From Thermatribacter velox (GTDB lineage Bacteria > Atribacterota > Atribacteria > Atribacterales > Thermatribacteraceae): DNA of 64,000 nt. This document shows, in pieces, positions 1-8,685 of this stretch. The notes under the pieces were generated by a model, which did not search any database, was not told the DNA's origin, and saw only the letters and a program-made list of their open reading frames with translations. The position numbers and the translations under genes are program-made. How positions within the stretch are numbered: position 1 is the first letter of the stretch; the number at the start of each line of letters is the position of its first letter. The stretch lies in NCBI RefSeq assembly GCF_038396615.1, contig NZ_CP121689.1:496001-560000 (forward strand), given 5' to 3'.

Positions 1-567
1 AGAGTTGATGCCCTCTTTAATGCAGCTGGAGGCAATATGAAAGATGCTACCACTTCTCCCGAGGTTTCCTTCTTTGACCTTCCTGTGGAGGCTTTGCAAA
101 AGGTGGTTAATCTCAACCTTTTTGGCGGAGCTATCATCCCTTCTCAGGTTTTTGCAAAAATTATGGTTAACCAGGAAGAAGGAGGGTGCATCATCAATTT
201 TTCTTCGATGGCAGCGCTGCGTCCGCTTACCAGAGTAGTTGGTTATTCCGCTGCCAAAGCGGCGGTGAGCAATTTCACCCAATGGTTAGCTGTTTACCTT
301 GCCCAGAATTATACCCCTAAGGTGCGAGTTAATGCTCTGGCCCCTGGGTTTTTTGTTACCAAGCAGAACTATTACCTTCTCTACAATGAAGATGGCACCC
401 TTACTCCCCGAGGGCAGTCAATTCTTGCCCATACACCTTGTGGAAGGTTTGGAGAACCCCAGGATCTTCTAAGTACTGTACTGTGGCTCCTTTCGCCGGC
501 TTCGAGCTTTGTAACTGGTGTAGTGGTGCCTGTAGATGGAGGTTTCAGTGCCTTTTCGGGGGTGTAA
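1..567 (+). CDS. SDR-family oxidoreductase, fructuronate reductase-like (5' truncated by window)
   Basis: The frame is open from base 1, so the N-terminal Rossmann half lies upstream of the window. The visible part begins with the SDR NAAGGN motif (fragment residues 7-12). It continues with the catalytic Ser in INFSS and the YSAAK Tyr/Lys pair near residue 82. The C-terminus, with HTPCGRFGEPQDLL and VDGGFSAFSGV, resembles the SDR-type D-mannonate oxidoreductase (fructuronate reductase, YjmF/UxuB-like) group. Such enzymes reduce fructuronate with NAD(P)H in the cytoplasm. The stop is 4 bp before the sugar kinase start, which suggests an operon. Family is certain; substrate is inferred from the C-terminal signature. 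Confidence 0.85.
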   Translation, partial: RVDALFNAAGGNMKDATTSPEVSFFDLPVEALQKVVNLNLFGGAIIPSQVFAKIMVNQEEGGCIINFSSMAALRPLTRVVGYSAAKAAVSNFTQWLAVYLAQNYTPKVRVNALAPGFFVTKQNYYLLYNEDGTLTPRGQSILAHTPCGRFGEPQDLLSTVLWLLSPASSFVTGVVVPVDGGFSAFSGV

Positions 568-571
568 AAAG

Positions 572-2047
572 TTGGCAGAACTTATTCTCACCGTGGACAT
601 TGGTACTTCTTCCTGTAAGGTTTGTGTGTTTAACCGTGAAGGAGAGATTCTTTTTTCTACCAAGCGTGATTATCCAACCTTTTCTCCCCAGCCCGGTTTT
701 GCTGAGCAGAACCCGATTGAAATCTATAAAAACATCAAACAGGCCATTAGGGAGGCGGTCGATTCTTTTTCTGCTTCTTCTTTCTCTGCTCTTGGGTTTG
801 ATACCATGCTGCACAGTTCTCTTCTTGTGGATGGAGAGGGGAATCCTCTCTATCCACTTTTGAATTGGATGGATACTCGCAGCGCTCAGGAAGTGGAGGA
901 CATGCGCAATGAGTACCGCCAATATGGTTTTTACAAGCAGAGTGCTGCTCCACTGCATACCATTTTTAATCCGCCTCGGGTGAGGTGGTTCAAGAAAAAC
1001 ATGCCTGAGTTGTGGCGAAAGACGCAGAAGATGGTGACCATCAAAGACTGGATTCTGTGGAATATAACCGGTGTTTTAAGCTGTGATTTTTCTACTGCTT
1101 CGGCAACGGGTTTGCTGGATCTTCGAAAGGTTTCATGGTCGAAAGACATTCTCAACTGGTTACAGCTTTCTGAAGACCACCTGCCGCCCCTTTGCCCTCC
1201 AGAGAACGTTGTTCCCTTGAAGGAGGGAGATTTTTCTGCTGATACAGGTTTGATGCCAGGTCTTCCAGTTGTCTGGGGAGGAGGAGATGGTCCTTTTGCC
1301 AACCTGGGTGAGGGAGCTTTTCGAGAGAAAGAGATGGTGGTAACTGTGGGTTCTTCTGGAGCAGTTAGAATGTGCCAGCTTGCACCGGTTTTTGATCCTC
1401 AGGAGCGTGGCTGGTGCTACTATCTTGCTGACGGCGTATGGGTAGGAGGAGGGGCGATTAACAACGGTGGCATAGTTTATTCCTGGATGCGCGATCTCTT
1501 GGGTAAGGGGGCGGAGGACTTCGAACTGGATATCCACAGAGAACGACCGCTCTTTCTCCCTTTTCTAACTGGAGAGAGAAGTCCAAACTGGAAGGCTAAT
1601 GCACGGGGGATTCTTTTTGGCCTCTCCTATTTTCACGATTTTGCATCCCTGATGCAGGCTGCTTTTGAGGGTGTGGCCTTCCGGGTACGCTCTATTTACG
1701 ATATGCTGTGTGAAATTATGGGGAGACCTGAGCGGGTTATCTTAAGCGGTGGTTTCGCCCAGACTGAGAAGGGCAAAAGGGTTATATGCGATGTGCTGGG
1801 AAGAAAAGTGGAAGTGAGCAATCTTCCCTCGGCTTCGGCACGAGGAGCATTTTTAGTTTCTCTTAAGGCTTTGGGAGAAGTAAAGAGGCTTATGGAGATT
1901 CCAGACGCATTCTTTCCCAGGAACCCGGTTTTAGAGCCTATTGCCGAGCACGCTCTCTTCTATGACCAGCTTTACGAGCTATATTGGGAAGTTTACAGAC
2001 GTAATGTCGATCTTTTTGAGCGCTTTGTAGCGCTGAAACTGGCTTGA
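572..2047 (+). CDS. FGGY-family carbohydrate kinase (xylulokinase/gluconokinase-like)
   Basis: The cytoplasmic kinase starts with the ATPase signature ILTVDIGTSSCKV. It carries GGGDGPFANLGEGA and TVGSSGAVRM mid-protein, and the FGGY C-terminal signature LSGGFAQTEKGKRV. At about 491 aa the length is normal for the family. An upstream in-frame ATG (536) lies inside the SDR gene; TTG at 572, 8 nt after a GGGGG Shine-Dalgarno stretch (558-562), fits much better and gives a standard N-terminus. It is coupled to the preceding SDR gene, so a hexuronate or sugar-acid substrate is plausible, but the sequence does not fix the substrate. Confidence 0.88.
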   Translation: MAELILTVDIGTSSCKVCVFNREGEILFSTKRDYPTFSPQPGFAEQNPIEIYKNIKQAIREAVDSFSASSFSALGFDTMLHSSLLVDGEGNPLYPLLNWMDTRSAQEVEDMRNEYRQYGFYKQSAAPLHTIFNPPRVRWFKKNMPELWRKTQKMVTIKDWILWNITGVLSCDFSTASATGLLDLRKVSWSKDILNWLQLSEDHLPPLCPPENVVPLKEGDFSADTGLMPGLPVVWGGGDGPFANLGEGAFREKEMVVTVGSSGAVRMCQLAPVFDPQERGWCYYLADGVWVGGGAINNGGIVYSWMRDLLGKGAEDFELDIHRERPLFLPFLTGERSPNWKANARGILFGLSYFHDFASLMQAAFEGVAFRVRSIYDMLCEIMGRPERVILSGGFAQTEKGKRVICDVLGRKVEVSNLPSASARGAFLVSLKALGEVKRLMEIPDAFFPRNPVLEPIAEHALFYDQLYELYWEVYRRNVDLFERFVALKLA

Positions 2048-2101
2048 GCAATAATTTCTCCTTTTCGTTTTCTGCAGTTCGTTTTGGCCGCTGTTTTATT
2101 G

Positions 2102-2107
2102 TATACT
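2102..2107 (+). promoter_or_regulatory. Possible -10 element (TATACT) before the SIS gene
   Basis: The 104-bp gap between the kinase and the SIS-domain gene holds TATACT about 45 bp before the GTG start. No good -35 is visible at the right spacing, so this is a weak promoter call. The SIS and PfkB genes might instead be transcribed from upstream. Confidence 0.25.
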
Positions 2108-2151
2108 TTTGTAAGTCCTGGTTGTTAATTTTGCTCTGGAGGGTATCTGAC

Positions 2152-3204
2152 GTGAATCAACTTTTTAAAGAAATTGCTGAACAACCTGAAGTATTCCGAA
2201 AAATTGCTGAAACCTATGCTCAGGAAGAATGGTTTTCCCGTTTTGGTGAGGGTGCGAACAAAAAGAGAAAAGTATGCATAACTGGAATGGGCAGTTCCCT
2301 TTTTGCTGCTTACCCCGCTTATCTCCATCTTCTCAATAAAGGTTTTCAGGTAAACTGGATTGATGCTTCAGAGCTTCTCCACTATGGGCTGGAAGGCCTG
2401 GATAAGAATGATTTGCTGGTTCTGATATCCCAGTCTGGTGAGTCGTACGAGGTTTTAAGGATACTCGATAGTCTTTCCACTCGACCTCTGGTGGTGAGCT
2501 TTACGGCCAACTTAGAAAGCACTCTTGCCAAAAAGAGCGATGTGGTTATTGACATTCTTAGCGGTCCTGAGCGGGCAGTAACTTCTACTAAGACCCATAC
2601 AGCAACGCTACTTGTTTTTAATCTCTGGGCACTGGCTCAGGCTGGCGAGCGGGAGCGCTTTTTGCATGCCTCTATGGATATTGAGCTTATGGCTGAGGAA
2701 GCAGAGAGGGTGATTGCAACCTCTTCGGAGTGGTCGAGGAGAATCCTTCGCAATCTCGAATTCGCACGTTCAGCGGAAAACAGGTTCATCATTGCCCGAG
2801 GCCCAGCTCTCAGTTCTGCCTGGCACGGTTGTCTGTGTTTTTATGAGTGTGCCAAAGAAAGTTTTTTTGCTTTTTCGGGAGGACAGTTTCGTCACGGGCC
2901 TCTGGAACTGATTACCAGGCCTTCTCTGGCTATCGTCCTGGCTCTTCCTGGCAAGACTCAGAGTTTAATGATTGCGTTGGCTGAGGAACTTGTCAACTAC
3001 AAGGCCGGGGTGTTGTTAATTGGTCAAGAAGGTATTGAGTCGCGCTTTAACCTGGAGGTACTGCCCATGCATTTTGCTGACGAGCTTTTCTCGCCAGCTC
3101 TTTCTATAATACCTCTGGAACTGCTTGCTTACTATCTGGCTGAGGATAAGGGACTGGAACCAGGCACAGCTTATCTCATAAGTAAGACCACTACTCGGGA
3201 GTGA
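2152..3204 (+). CDS. SIS-domain sugar-phosphate isomerase/deaminase (GlmS C-terminal/AgaS-like)
   Basis: Two tandem SIS (phosphosugar-binding) folds are present. The first contains CITGMGSSLFAAYPA and LVLISQSGESYEV. The second contains IIARGPALSSAWHG and the GlmS-like FSGGQFRHGPLELI. There is no glutaminase domain, so it should act as a free-standing isomerase, deaminase or deglycase on an amino- or ketose-phosphate. GTG at 2152 is chosen because TCTGGAGGG lies 8 nt upstream; the longer reading from 2044 runs through the intergenic region. The gene overlaps the following PfkB kinase region, and the two probably act in sequence on one sugar. Substrate unknown. Confidence 0.82.
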   Translation: MNQLFKEIAEQPEVFRKIAETYAQEEWFSRFGEGANKKRKVCITGMGSSLFAAYPAYLHLLNKGFQVNWIDASELLHYGLEGLDKNDLLVLISQSGESYEVLRILDSLSTRPLVVSFTANLESTLAKKSDVVIDILSGPERAVTSTKTHTATLLVFNLWALAQAGERERFLHASMDIELMAEEAERVIATSSEWSRRILRNLEFARSAENRFIIARGPALSSAWHGCLCFYECAKESFFAFSGGQFRHGPLELITRPSLAIVLALPGKTQSLMIALAEELVNYKAGVLLIGQEGIESRFNLEVLPMHFADELFSPALSIIPLELLAYYLAEDKGLEPGTAYLISKTTTRE

Positions 3205-3209
3205 CAGGC

Positions 3210-4145
3210 ATGGGCCGGGTTTGGGTGGTTGGAAACATCAGTCTGGACGTGATTTTGGGCGGTATCAAGGACTTTCCGGGTTGGGGAGTTGAAGTGCTGA
3301 TACCCGGTTACGTGATGCGGCCGGGCGGAGCTGCTGCCAATGCTGCTTTGGCCTTGACCAGCTTGGGGGTTCCTAATTTTTTGGTGGGTGTGGTAGGTAA
3401 CGATTTTGCAGGTCAGGAGCTAACCAGGAAGCTCGAAAAAGGGGGTGTAGACCTTTCCTTTTTGGATATTACCAAAGACGTAGCCACCGGCCTTTCAGTT
3501 GCCGTTACCCATGCTCTTACTCTGGAGCGTACCTTTTTGACCGACCTTGGTGCTCAGGCTTTGCTTACTCTGGACCATCTTGAAAGGGTGTTGAGCGAGG
3601 TTAGAGATGGTGATTTCTTGTTGCTCTGCGGGTATTTTCTTTCCCCTGGTATTCGCAAAGGTGAGGATTTGGTGAAGCTTCTCGAAGCTTTCCGCAAAAA
3701 AGGAGTCAAACTTCTGCTGGATACGGGTTGGCCGACTGAAGGCTTTACTGAAGAGGTGAAAAAGGAAGTATTGCACCTTCTTTCCGTTTTTGATTATTTT
3801 CTACCCAATCAGACTGAACTACAGGCCCTGATTGGGGAGAATCTATACAGGATTTTTGAAACTTTTCCAGGTACCCTGGTTGTAAAGAGGGGGAAAGAAG
3901 GGTCTCAGGCTGTAAACGCTTCAGGGAGTATTTTTCAGGAAGCTTCTCTCTTTGAAGCCAAAGACACTATTGGTGCAGGAGATTATTTTAATGCCGGCTT
4001 TCTGTTTGCCTTGCTTTCTGGTAAAAAACTTGATGAAGCCCTGCGGGTTGGAAACCTGGTTGCCGGCTATAATATAGCGACGGATTCTGCTCGGGAAGAG
4101 CTTCTCACTCGAGAAAAGCTTGAGGAAATGCTTCACTCAAAGTAA
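3210..4145 (+). CDS. PfkB-family carbohydrate kinase
   Basis: A ribokinase-fold kinase of about 311 aa. It has the N-terminal GGAAANAALALTSLG signature and the C-terminal anion-hole/catalytic motif DTIGAGDYFNAGFL with the catalytic Asp. ATG 3210 has GGAG 8 nt upstream, better than the GTG at 3201 that overlaps the SIS stop. Placed 5 bp after a SIS isomerase, it resembles fructoselysine- or aminosugar-type modules in which one enzyme phosphorylates and the other isomerises or deglycates. The exact substrate is not readable from sequence. Confidence 0.85.
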   Translation: MGRVWVVGNISLDVILGGIKDFPGWGVEVLIPGYVMRPGGAAANAALALTSLGVPNFLVGVVGNDFAGQELTRKLEKGGVDLSFLDITKDVATGLSVAVTHALTLERTFLTDLGAQALLTLDHLERVLSEVRDGDFLLLCGYFLSPGIRKGEDLVKLLEAFRKKGVKLLLDTGWPTEGFTEEVKKEVLHLLSVFDYFLPNQTELQALIGENLYRIFETFPGTLVVKRGKEGSQAVNASGSIFQEASLFEAKDTIGAGDYFNAGFLFALLSGKKLDEALRVGNLVAGYNIATDSAREELLTREKLEEMLHSK

Positions 4146-4157
4146 AGGGTAAGATTG

Positions 4158-5486
4158 GTGGCGATGGGAGTTAGAAGCTATTTTCGTACCGAGTTTAACG
4201 AGCTTTTTTTGCTTTTTTTAAGCACCGTCAAGTGGTTGGCTTTGGCTTGTATTGCTGGTTTGGTTGCTGGATGTGGAGCTTTTTTATTTCTTAAAGCTCT
4301 TAAATTCAGTGCCGCCTGGGTAGCTGGGTTGTTTCCTGCTGCTTTTCTGCTTGCGCCCTTGGGTTTACTTTTGAGCAAGCTTTTGGTGCACTTTTTTTCT
4401 CCGGAAGCCAGAGGGCACGGTACGGAAAGAGTTATCGAAGCAATACACCAGCGCTACGGGAAAATAGACTTTAGGGTTTTCCCAGTGAAAACTCTGGCTA
4501 CCCTCTGTACTTTGAGCTTTGGGGGCTCAGCAGGTAAAGAGGGGCCGATAGCTCAGATTGGTGCTTCGCTGGTTTCTATGCTGGGTCACTTATTTCGCCT
4601 TTCTTTGCAGGATTTAAGAAGATTTGTTATGTGTGGACTTTCTGCAGGTTTTGCTGCTGTTTTTGGTACGCCGGTTACTGGAGCCATCTTTGGTATTGAG
4701 GTTCTTTATGTTGGTCAAATGGAGTATGGTTCTTTAATGTCTTCAACCATAGCTTCTTTTATCTCAGTTTACGTGGTTGAGGTTTTGGGGGTCAGACAGG
4801 TTTATTTTCCCTCCCTGGGTGCACATCCATTAAGCTTTCAGGTTATGCTCTGGGCGGTGGCTTTTGGGGTGGTCGTTGCTCTGGTAGCCCGTCTCTTTAT
4901 TAATCTCACTTACTGGACGGAGCGTTTTGGTGATTTGCTGGGTCGAAAGCTGGCTTTTTGGGTACCTCCCCTACTTGGTGGTGTGGCGTTGATTGGTGCC
5001 GCTTTACTGGGTTACAAAGAGGCACTGGGAGTGGGGATGGAAGTCATCGAAAAAACGGTGCAGGGTAACACCTTTCCTGGTGAGCTCTGGTTTGTTAAGA
5101 TAGTACTGGTTGCTTTGACTCTGGGTATGGGAGGGTCTGGAGGGGTGGTAACTCCCATGTTTTTCATTGGCAGCATACTGGGTATGAGCTTTGCCAGGCT
5201 TTTCTCGCTAAACACCGCTTTCTGGTCGCAAATTGGTCTTGCTGCATTTCTGGGTGCCTGTGCCAACACACCAATTGCAGCGACGATTATGGCGGCAGAA
5301 CTGTTTGGTTTTGACCGAGCGGTGGTTGCGCTTTTATCGGTGGTTGTAGCTTATAAGCTTCTTGGTCATCGTTCTATCTATCCTTCGCAGTTGCTGTTTA
5401 TGTCCAAGTCGCTGAGTATTGATGTACCTCTTGGTCGAGCAGTTGGTGAACTTCAACAAAAAACTGTTGGTCGTGGTGGTTATTAA
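4158..5486 (+). CDS. CLC-family chloride channel/transporter
   Basis: An integral membrane protein of about 442 aa with some ten or more hydrophobic helices. The CLC motifs are visible: FGGSAGKEGPIAQIGAS, in which GKEGP carries the gating glutamate (near residue 129), and GGSGGVVTPMFFIG as the GxFxP-type motif. There is no C-terminal CBS pair. The position matching the internal proton glutamate of exchangers reads GIEVLY rather than an EE pair, so channel-like or altered coupling is possible. GTG 4158 is preferred (AAAGGG 8 nt upstream); TTG 4155 is an alternative. No obvious metabolic link to its neighbours. Confidence 0.87.
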   Translation: MAMGVRSYFRTEFNELFLLFLSTVKWLALACIAGLVAGCGAFLFLKALKFSAAWVAGLFPAAFLLAPLGLLLSKLLVHFFSPEARGHGTERVIEAIHQRYGKIDFRVFPVKTLATLCTLSFGGSAGKEGPIAQIGASLVSMLGHLFRLSLQDLRRFVMCGLSAGFAAVFGTPVTGAIFGIEVLYVGQMEYGSLMSSTIASFISVYVVEVLGVRQVYFPSLGAHPLSFQVMLWAVAFGVVVALVARLFINLTYWTERFGDLLGRKLAFWVPPLLGGVALIGAALLGYKEALGVGMEVIEKTVQGNTFPGELWFVKIVLVALTLGMGGSGGVVTPMFFIGSILGMSFARLFSLNTAFWSQIGLAAFLGACANTPIAATIMAAELFGFDRAVVALLSVVVAYKLLGHRSIYPSQLLFMSKSLSIDVPLGRAVGELQQKTVGRGGY

Positions 5487-5542
5487 CTGGTTTGTTTTGA
5501 TGGTTGTGGTATGTAACAAGGTAAAGGAAGGAGGGACTTTCT

Positions 5543-5890
5543 ATTATCGAGCAACCTCGTCTTTCTCGCTTGCGTGTGGTTCATTTCTTGTTTAAAGGGG
5601 AAGATTTCAGTAGTAGCAGGGAAAGTGGATTTGATGTTTTGCCCGAATTTTCTCTGTTACCTACTGAAGAGGGGTTAAAGGGTGTTTTAAGATTGCACAT
5701 GAATTTCAGGGAAAGGCGAGAAAACCATTTTCCCTATGAAATTACTCTTATTGCAGAAGCTGTTTTTGCTGGCCAGGGTATGAGCTCTGAAGAATTTGCC
5801 AGCTATTGCCGCACTCAGGGCACTGCCAGGGTGCTTCCTTCTCTGCGTAAACTGGTAATGGATTTTTTGAGCAAGGTGGATATTAACTGA
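5543..5890 (+). CDS. SecB-like small protein, apparent ATT start
   Basis: About 115 aa. The pattern resembles SecB-type export chaperones: alternating beta strands (VLRLHMNFRER, YEITLIAEAVFAGQ), then a TARVLPSLRKLVMDFL helix in the place of SecB's LFPYLR..V segment. The region after the upstream in-frame stop (5522) offers only ATT 5543, ATC 5546 and TTG 5570. A strong GGAGGG (5530-5535) sits exactly 7 nt before ATT 5543, and the residues it adds (IIEQPRLSRLRVVHFLF) form the expected first strand. TTG 5570 has no ribosome-binding site. The stop overlaps the aarF ATG by one base. SecB assignment is by pattern only. Confidence 0.6.
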   Translation: MIEQPRLSRLRVVHFLFKGEDFSSSRESGFDVLPEFSLLPTEEGLKGVLRLHMNFRERRENHFPYEITLIAEAVFAGQGMSSEEFASYCRTQGTARVLPSLRKLVMDFLSKVDIN

Positions 5891-7551
5891 TGTTTTTACC
5901 GGGCTATCCCTATTTTAAAAACTTTAAGCGTTTTAGAGAAATTGTGAGGGTTTTTTCCAAATACGGTTTTTCCTATCTTTTTAGCAGGATTCGTTTCCTG
6001 GAACGCATTGGAGTACGTTTTCTAAAAAAAGAAATTGTTGAGAATCCTCCCTGGGTTAACTTGAGATTGGCCTTTGAAGAGCTGGGCACCACCTTTATTA
6101 AGGCTGGCCAGATACTTAGCTCCCGGGTAGATCTTCTTCCTCCGGAATACTGTCAGGAACTTAAAAAACTTCAGGATGAGGCACCTGCTGTTTCTTTCGA
6201 AGAGGTTCGTAGGGTCGTGGAAGAGGAGCTGGGTACTTCCCTTGAGAATGTTTTTTGGGAATTTGACCCCCGTCCTCTGGCATCTGCCTCCATAGCTCAA
6301 GTGCATAGGGCGGTATTAAAGAAAAGCGGGGAGAAAGTAGCTGTGAAGGTCCAGAAGCCTGGGGTCAGGGAAATGGTGGTGGCAGACCTTGAGATTTTGA
6401 GTTACCTGGCTCGTTTTGGGGAACGCCTGCATGGTATGGCGGATTCCATCACCTTTTCTGAGTTAGTTGCTGAGTTCCGCAAAGGATTGTTGAGAGAAAT
6501 TGATTTCACTTTCGAGGCCGTTAATGCTCGTAAGATGCGAGATAACTTTCTGGATTTTGAAGGTGTTTACATCCCCCGTGTTTTTTCTGAACTTACCACT
6601 TCCCGGGTGATGGTTATGGAACTTATTGAAGGAGTGCCACTTTCTAAGATGCTGAAAGAAGGGGCTCTGGACACCGAAACTGCTAAGATGCTTGCTGAAA
6701 TAGGAGCCAGAGCTATTTTTAAGATGATTTTCGAGGATGGTTTTTTTCATGGTGACCCACATCCGGGAAACCTGATGTTTCGAGGAGAAACCCGGGAACT
6801 GGTTTATCTGGATTTTGGGATGGTCGGTGCCATAGATAGAGAAACTCGCAGAAATATAGTATTGCTGCTCCAGGCGGCGCTTGAAAAGAATGCTGCACGC
6901 ATGATTCACTTGCTTGAAGAAGAATTTATGGAAGGTCCGATTGATTCTTCCCTCTCTTTGCGCTTTGAGTTAAATGAGATTCTGGAGCATTATGTTGCTT
7001 CGAACCTGCGAGAAATAAATCTTAAATTTCTTTTCTTTGATTTTTTTCATCTGCTTCGCAAATACCAACTTCGCTTTCCAACCAGTCTGGTTTCTTTATT
7101 GAGGGCGCTTGTGGTGGCTGAGGGGACGGGAAGGGAATTAGATCCTGAGTTTTCCCTAGCTCCTTATCTTTCGGAATATCTTAGAAAGCTTTTGGTCCGT
7201 TGGTTCAGTCCAGAACGCATCAAACAGGATTTGCTTGATTATTTGCTGGAATGGGAGGGTTTGCTCAGGAATTTCCCAGAAAACACACGGGAAATTTTTT
7301 CGCAACTTTCTTCAGGGAAGTTTACCCTACGCCTTAAAAGCAAGGAAATTGAAGAGATCAATCGCCGCTTGGAAGCAGTAAGTACACGTCTTTCTTTAAG
7401 TATTGTCCTTGGTTCTCTCTTGATAGGTTCTTCGTTAGTTTATATTAATTTTCCTGGCATACGTTTTTTAAGTGTCTTGGGTATTCTTGGTTATGCGGTA
7501 GCTGCCTTTTTGGGCATTTTTTTGATCTTTGAAATGTTACGCCATCACTAA
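5890..7551 (+). CDS. AarF/UbiB (ABC1) family atypical kinase
   Basis: A 553-aa protein with all UbiB/ADCK hallmarks: the KxGQ motif in TFIKAGQILSSRVDLLP, the Ala-rich loop ASASIAQVHRA, the VAVKVQKPG lysine, the HGDPHPGN catalytic loop and the LDFGMVG metal-binding motif. Two hydrophobic C-terminal helices (about residues 500-552) anchor it in the inner membrane. Family members support isoprenoid-quinone biosynthesis or lipid handling as ATPases/kinases. The ATG overlaps the TGA of the SecB-like gene (TGATG), indicating translational coupling. It ends exactly where the convergent ybjQ gene ends, with no spacer. Confidence 0.92.
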   Translation: MFLPGYPYFKNFKRFREIVRVFSKYGFSYLFSRIRFLERIGVRFLKKEIVENPPWVNLRLAFEELGTTFIKAGQILSSRVDLLPPEYCQELKKLQDEAPAVSFEEVRRVVEEELGTSLENVFWEFDPRPLASASIAQVHRAVLKKSGEKVAVKVQKPGVREMVVADLEILSYLARFGERLHGMADSITFSELVAEFRKGLLREIDFTFEAVNARKMRDNFLDFEGVYIPRVFSELTTSRVMVMELIEGVPLSKMLKEGALDTETAKMLAEIGARAIFKMIFEDGFFHGDPHPGNLMFRGETRELVYLDFGMVGAIDRETRRNIVLLLQAALEKNAARMIHLLEEEFMEGPIDSSLSLRFELNEILEHYVASNLREINLKFLFFDFFHLLRKYQLRFPTSLVSLLRALVVAEGTGRELDPEFSLAPYLSEYLRKLLVRWFSPERIKQDLLDYLLEWEGLLRNFPENTREIFSQLSSGKFTLRLKSKEIEEINRRLEAVSTRLSLSIVLGSLLIGSSLVYINFPGIRFLSVLGILGYAVAAFLGIFLIFEMLRHH

Positions 7552-7866
7552 CTATTCCAATTTCACTGCTGTGCCGTAAGCGATGATTTCTGCAGCACCG
7601 CTCATGACCATGCTGGTTGAAAAGCGCACTCCCAAGACGGCATCAGCACCTAAAGCATGAGCCTCTTCAAGCATTCTTTCTATGGCTAACTGCCTGGCCT
7701 TATTCATCATTTCGGTATATTCTTTGATTTCACCGCCCACCAAGGTACGCAAGGCTGCCATAATATCTTTACCCAACCATCTGGCTCGGATGGTACTTCC
7801 CTGTACAATACCCAGTACTTCCCTTATTTTCTTATTGGGCACTTCGGAAAGGGTTGAGACAATCAT
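7552..7866 (-). CDS. ybjQ: YbjQ/UPF0145 family protein
   Basis: A 104-aa protein matching the UPF0145 pattern: N-terminal IVSTLSEVPNKKI, central VQGSTIRARWLGKDI, and C-terminal HALGADAVLGVRFSTS followed by AEIIAYGTAVKLE. The family forms a small oligomeric fold and has no proven reaction. GAAAGGAG lies about 11 nt before the ATG. It is last in line behind the minus-strand ABC transporter genes (69-bp gap), so read-through from that operon is possible. Confidence 0.88.
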   Translation of the reverse strand: MIVSTLSEVPNKKIREVLGIVQGSTIRARWLGKDIMAALRTLVGGEIKEYTEMMNKARQLAIERMLEEAHALGADAVLGVRFSTSMVMSGAAEIIAYGTAVKLE

Positions 7867-7935
7867 TTTTGAAACGTCTCCTTTCTTGACTTTCCGTTCA
7901 GAAAGATGAATTTTGCAATATATTTGTTTGTAAGA

Positions 7936-8682
7936 TTAGGGAAGAACGATTAGTTTGGTGATTTCTTCGATAGAAGTTTCTTCTTTTTTAAAGTCACCAA
8001 CTTTTTCACCGTGGCTCAATACCACGATTCGGTCAGCTACTGGGTAAACGTGATAGAGGTTATGCGATATAAAAATGCTCGATATTCCCTGATTTTTTAG
8101 CTCTTTTATGAATTCCAGAACCCTTTGTGATTCTTTTACCGATAGATTATTGGTAGGTTCATCCAGTATAACCAGTTTGGACTTGAAGTACATGGCTCTC
8201 GCAATTGCGACACCTTGTCGTTGGCCTCCCGAGAGTTCTTCAACCAGGGCATGGGGTGAGCGCAATCGGAGGTCTACACCCTCTAAAGCTCGCATGGACT
8301 CTCGTTCCATAAAAGGAATGTCCAGTAACCTTACCGTGCCCAGTTTATATTTTATCGGTTCTCTCCCCATAAATATGTTTCTCATTACGCTCATTTTAGG
8401 CACCATTGCTGCTTCCTGATAAATGGTTTCTATGCCCAGGGCGCGGGCCTCACGAGGAGAAGTAAAATGGCATTCTTTGCCCTCAAAGAAAATTTTGCCT
8501 TCGTCTGGAGGGAAAAAACCGGAAAGGATTTTAATCAGAGTTGATTTACCAGCACCATTATCTCCAAGCAGACCGACTATTTCCCTGTAACCAACGTGGA
8601 AGTCTACTCCTTTTAAAGCACAGACTCCACCAAACCACTTATGGATGTTTATCATTTCTACCAGGTGGTTATTGCTTTGCAT
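7936..8682 (-). CDS. ABC transporter ATP-binding protein, ribose/simple-sugar type
   Basis: A single nucleotide-binding domain of 248 aa. Walker A is GDNGAGKST, the signature is ELSGGQRQGVAIARAM, Walker B is KLVILDEPTNNL, and the H-loop His is in IFISHNL. Unlike RbsA/XylG, only one domain is present (FrcA-like), so the transporter probably uses a homodimer. A GAGGTG element precedes the ATG by about 11 nt. The upstream permease gene ends 3 bp away and the solute-binding protein gene lies beyond it, so this completes a CUT2-type importer. Confidence 0.92.
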   Translation of the reverse strand: MQSNNHLVEMINIHKWFGGVCALKGVDFHVGYREIVGLLGDNGAGKSTLIKILSGFFPPDEGKIFFEGKECHFTSPREARALGIETIYQEAAMVPKMSVMRNIFMGREPIKYKLGTVRLLDIPFMERESMRALEGVDLRLRSPHALVEELSGGQRQGVAIARAMYFKSKLVILDEPTNNLSVKESQRVLEFIKELKNQGISSIFISHNLYHVYPVADRIVVLSHGEKVGDFKKEETSIEEITKLIVLP

Positions 8683-8685
8683 TTG

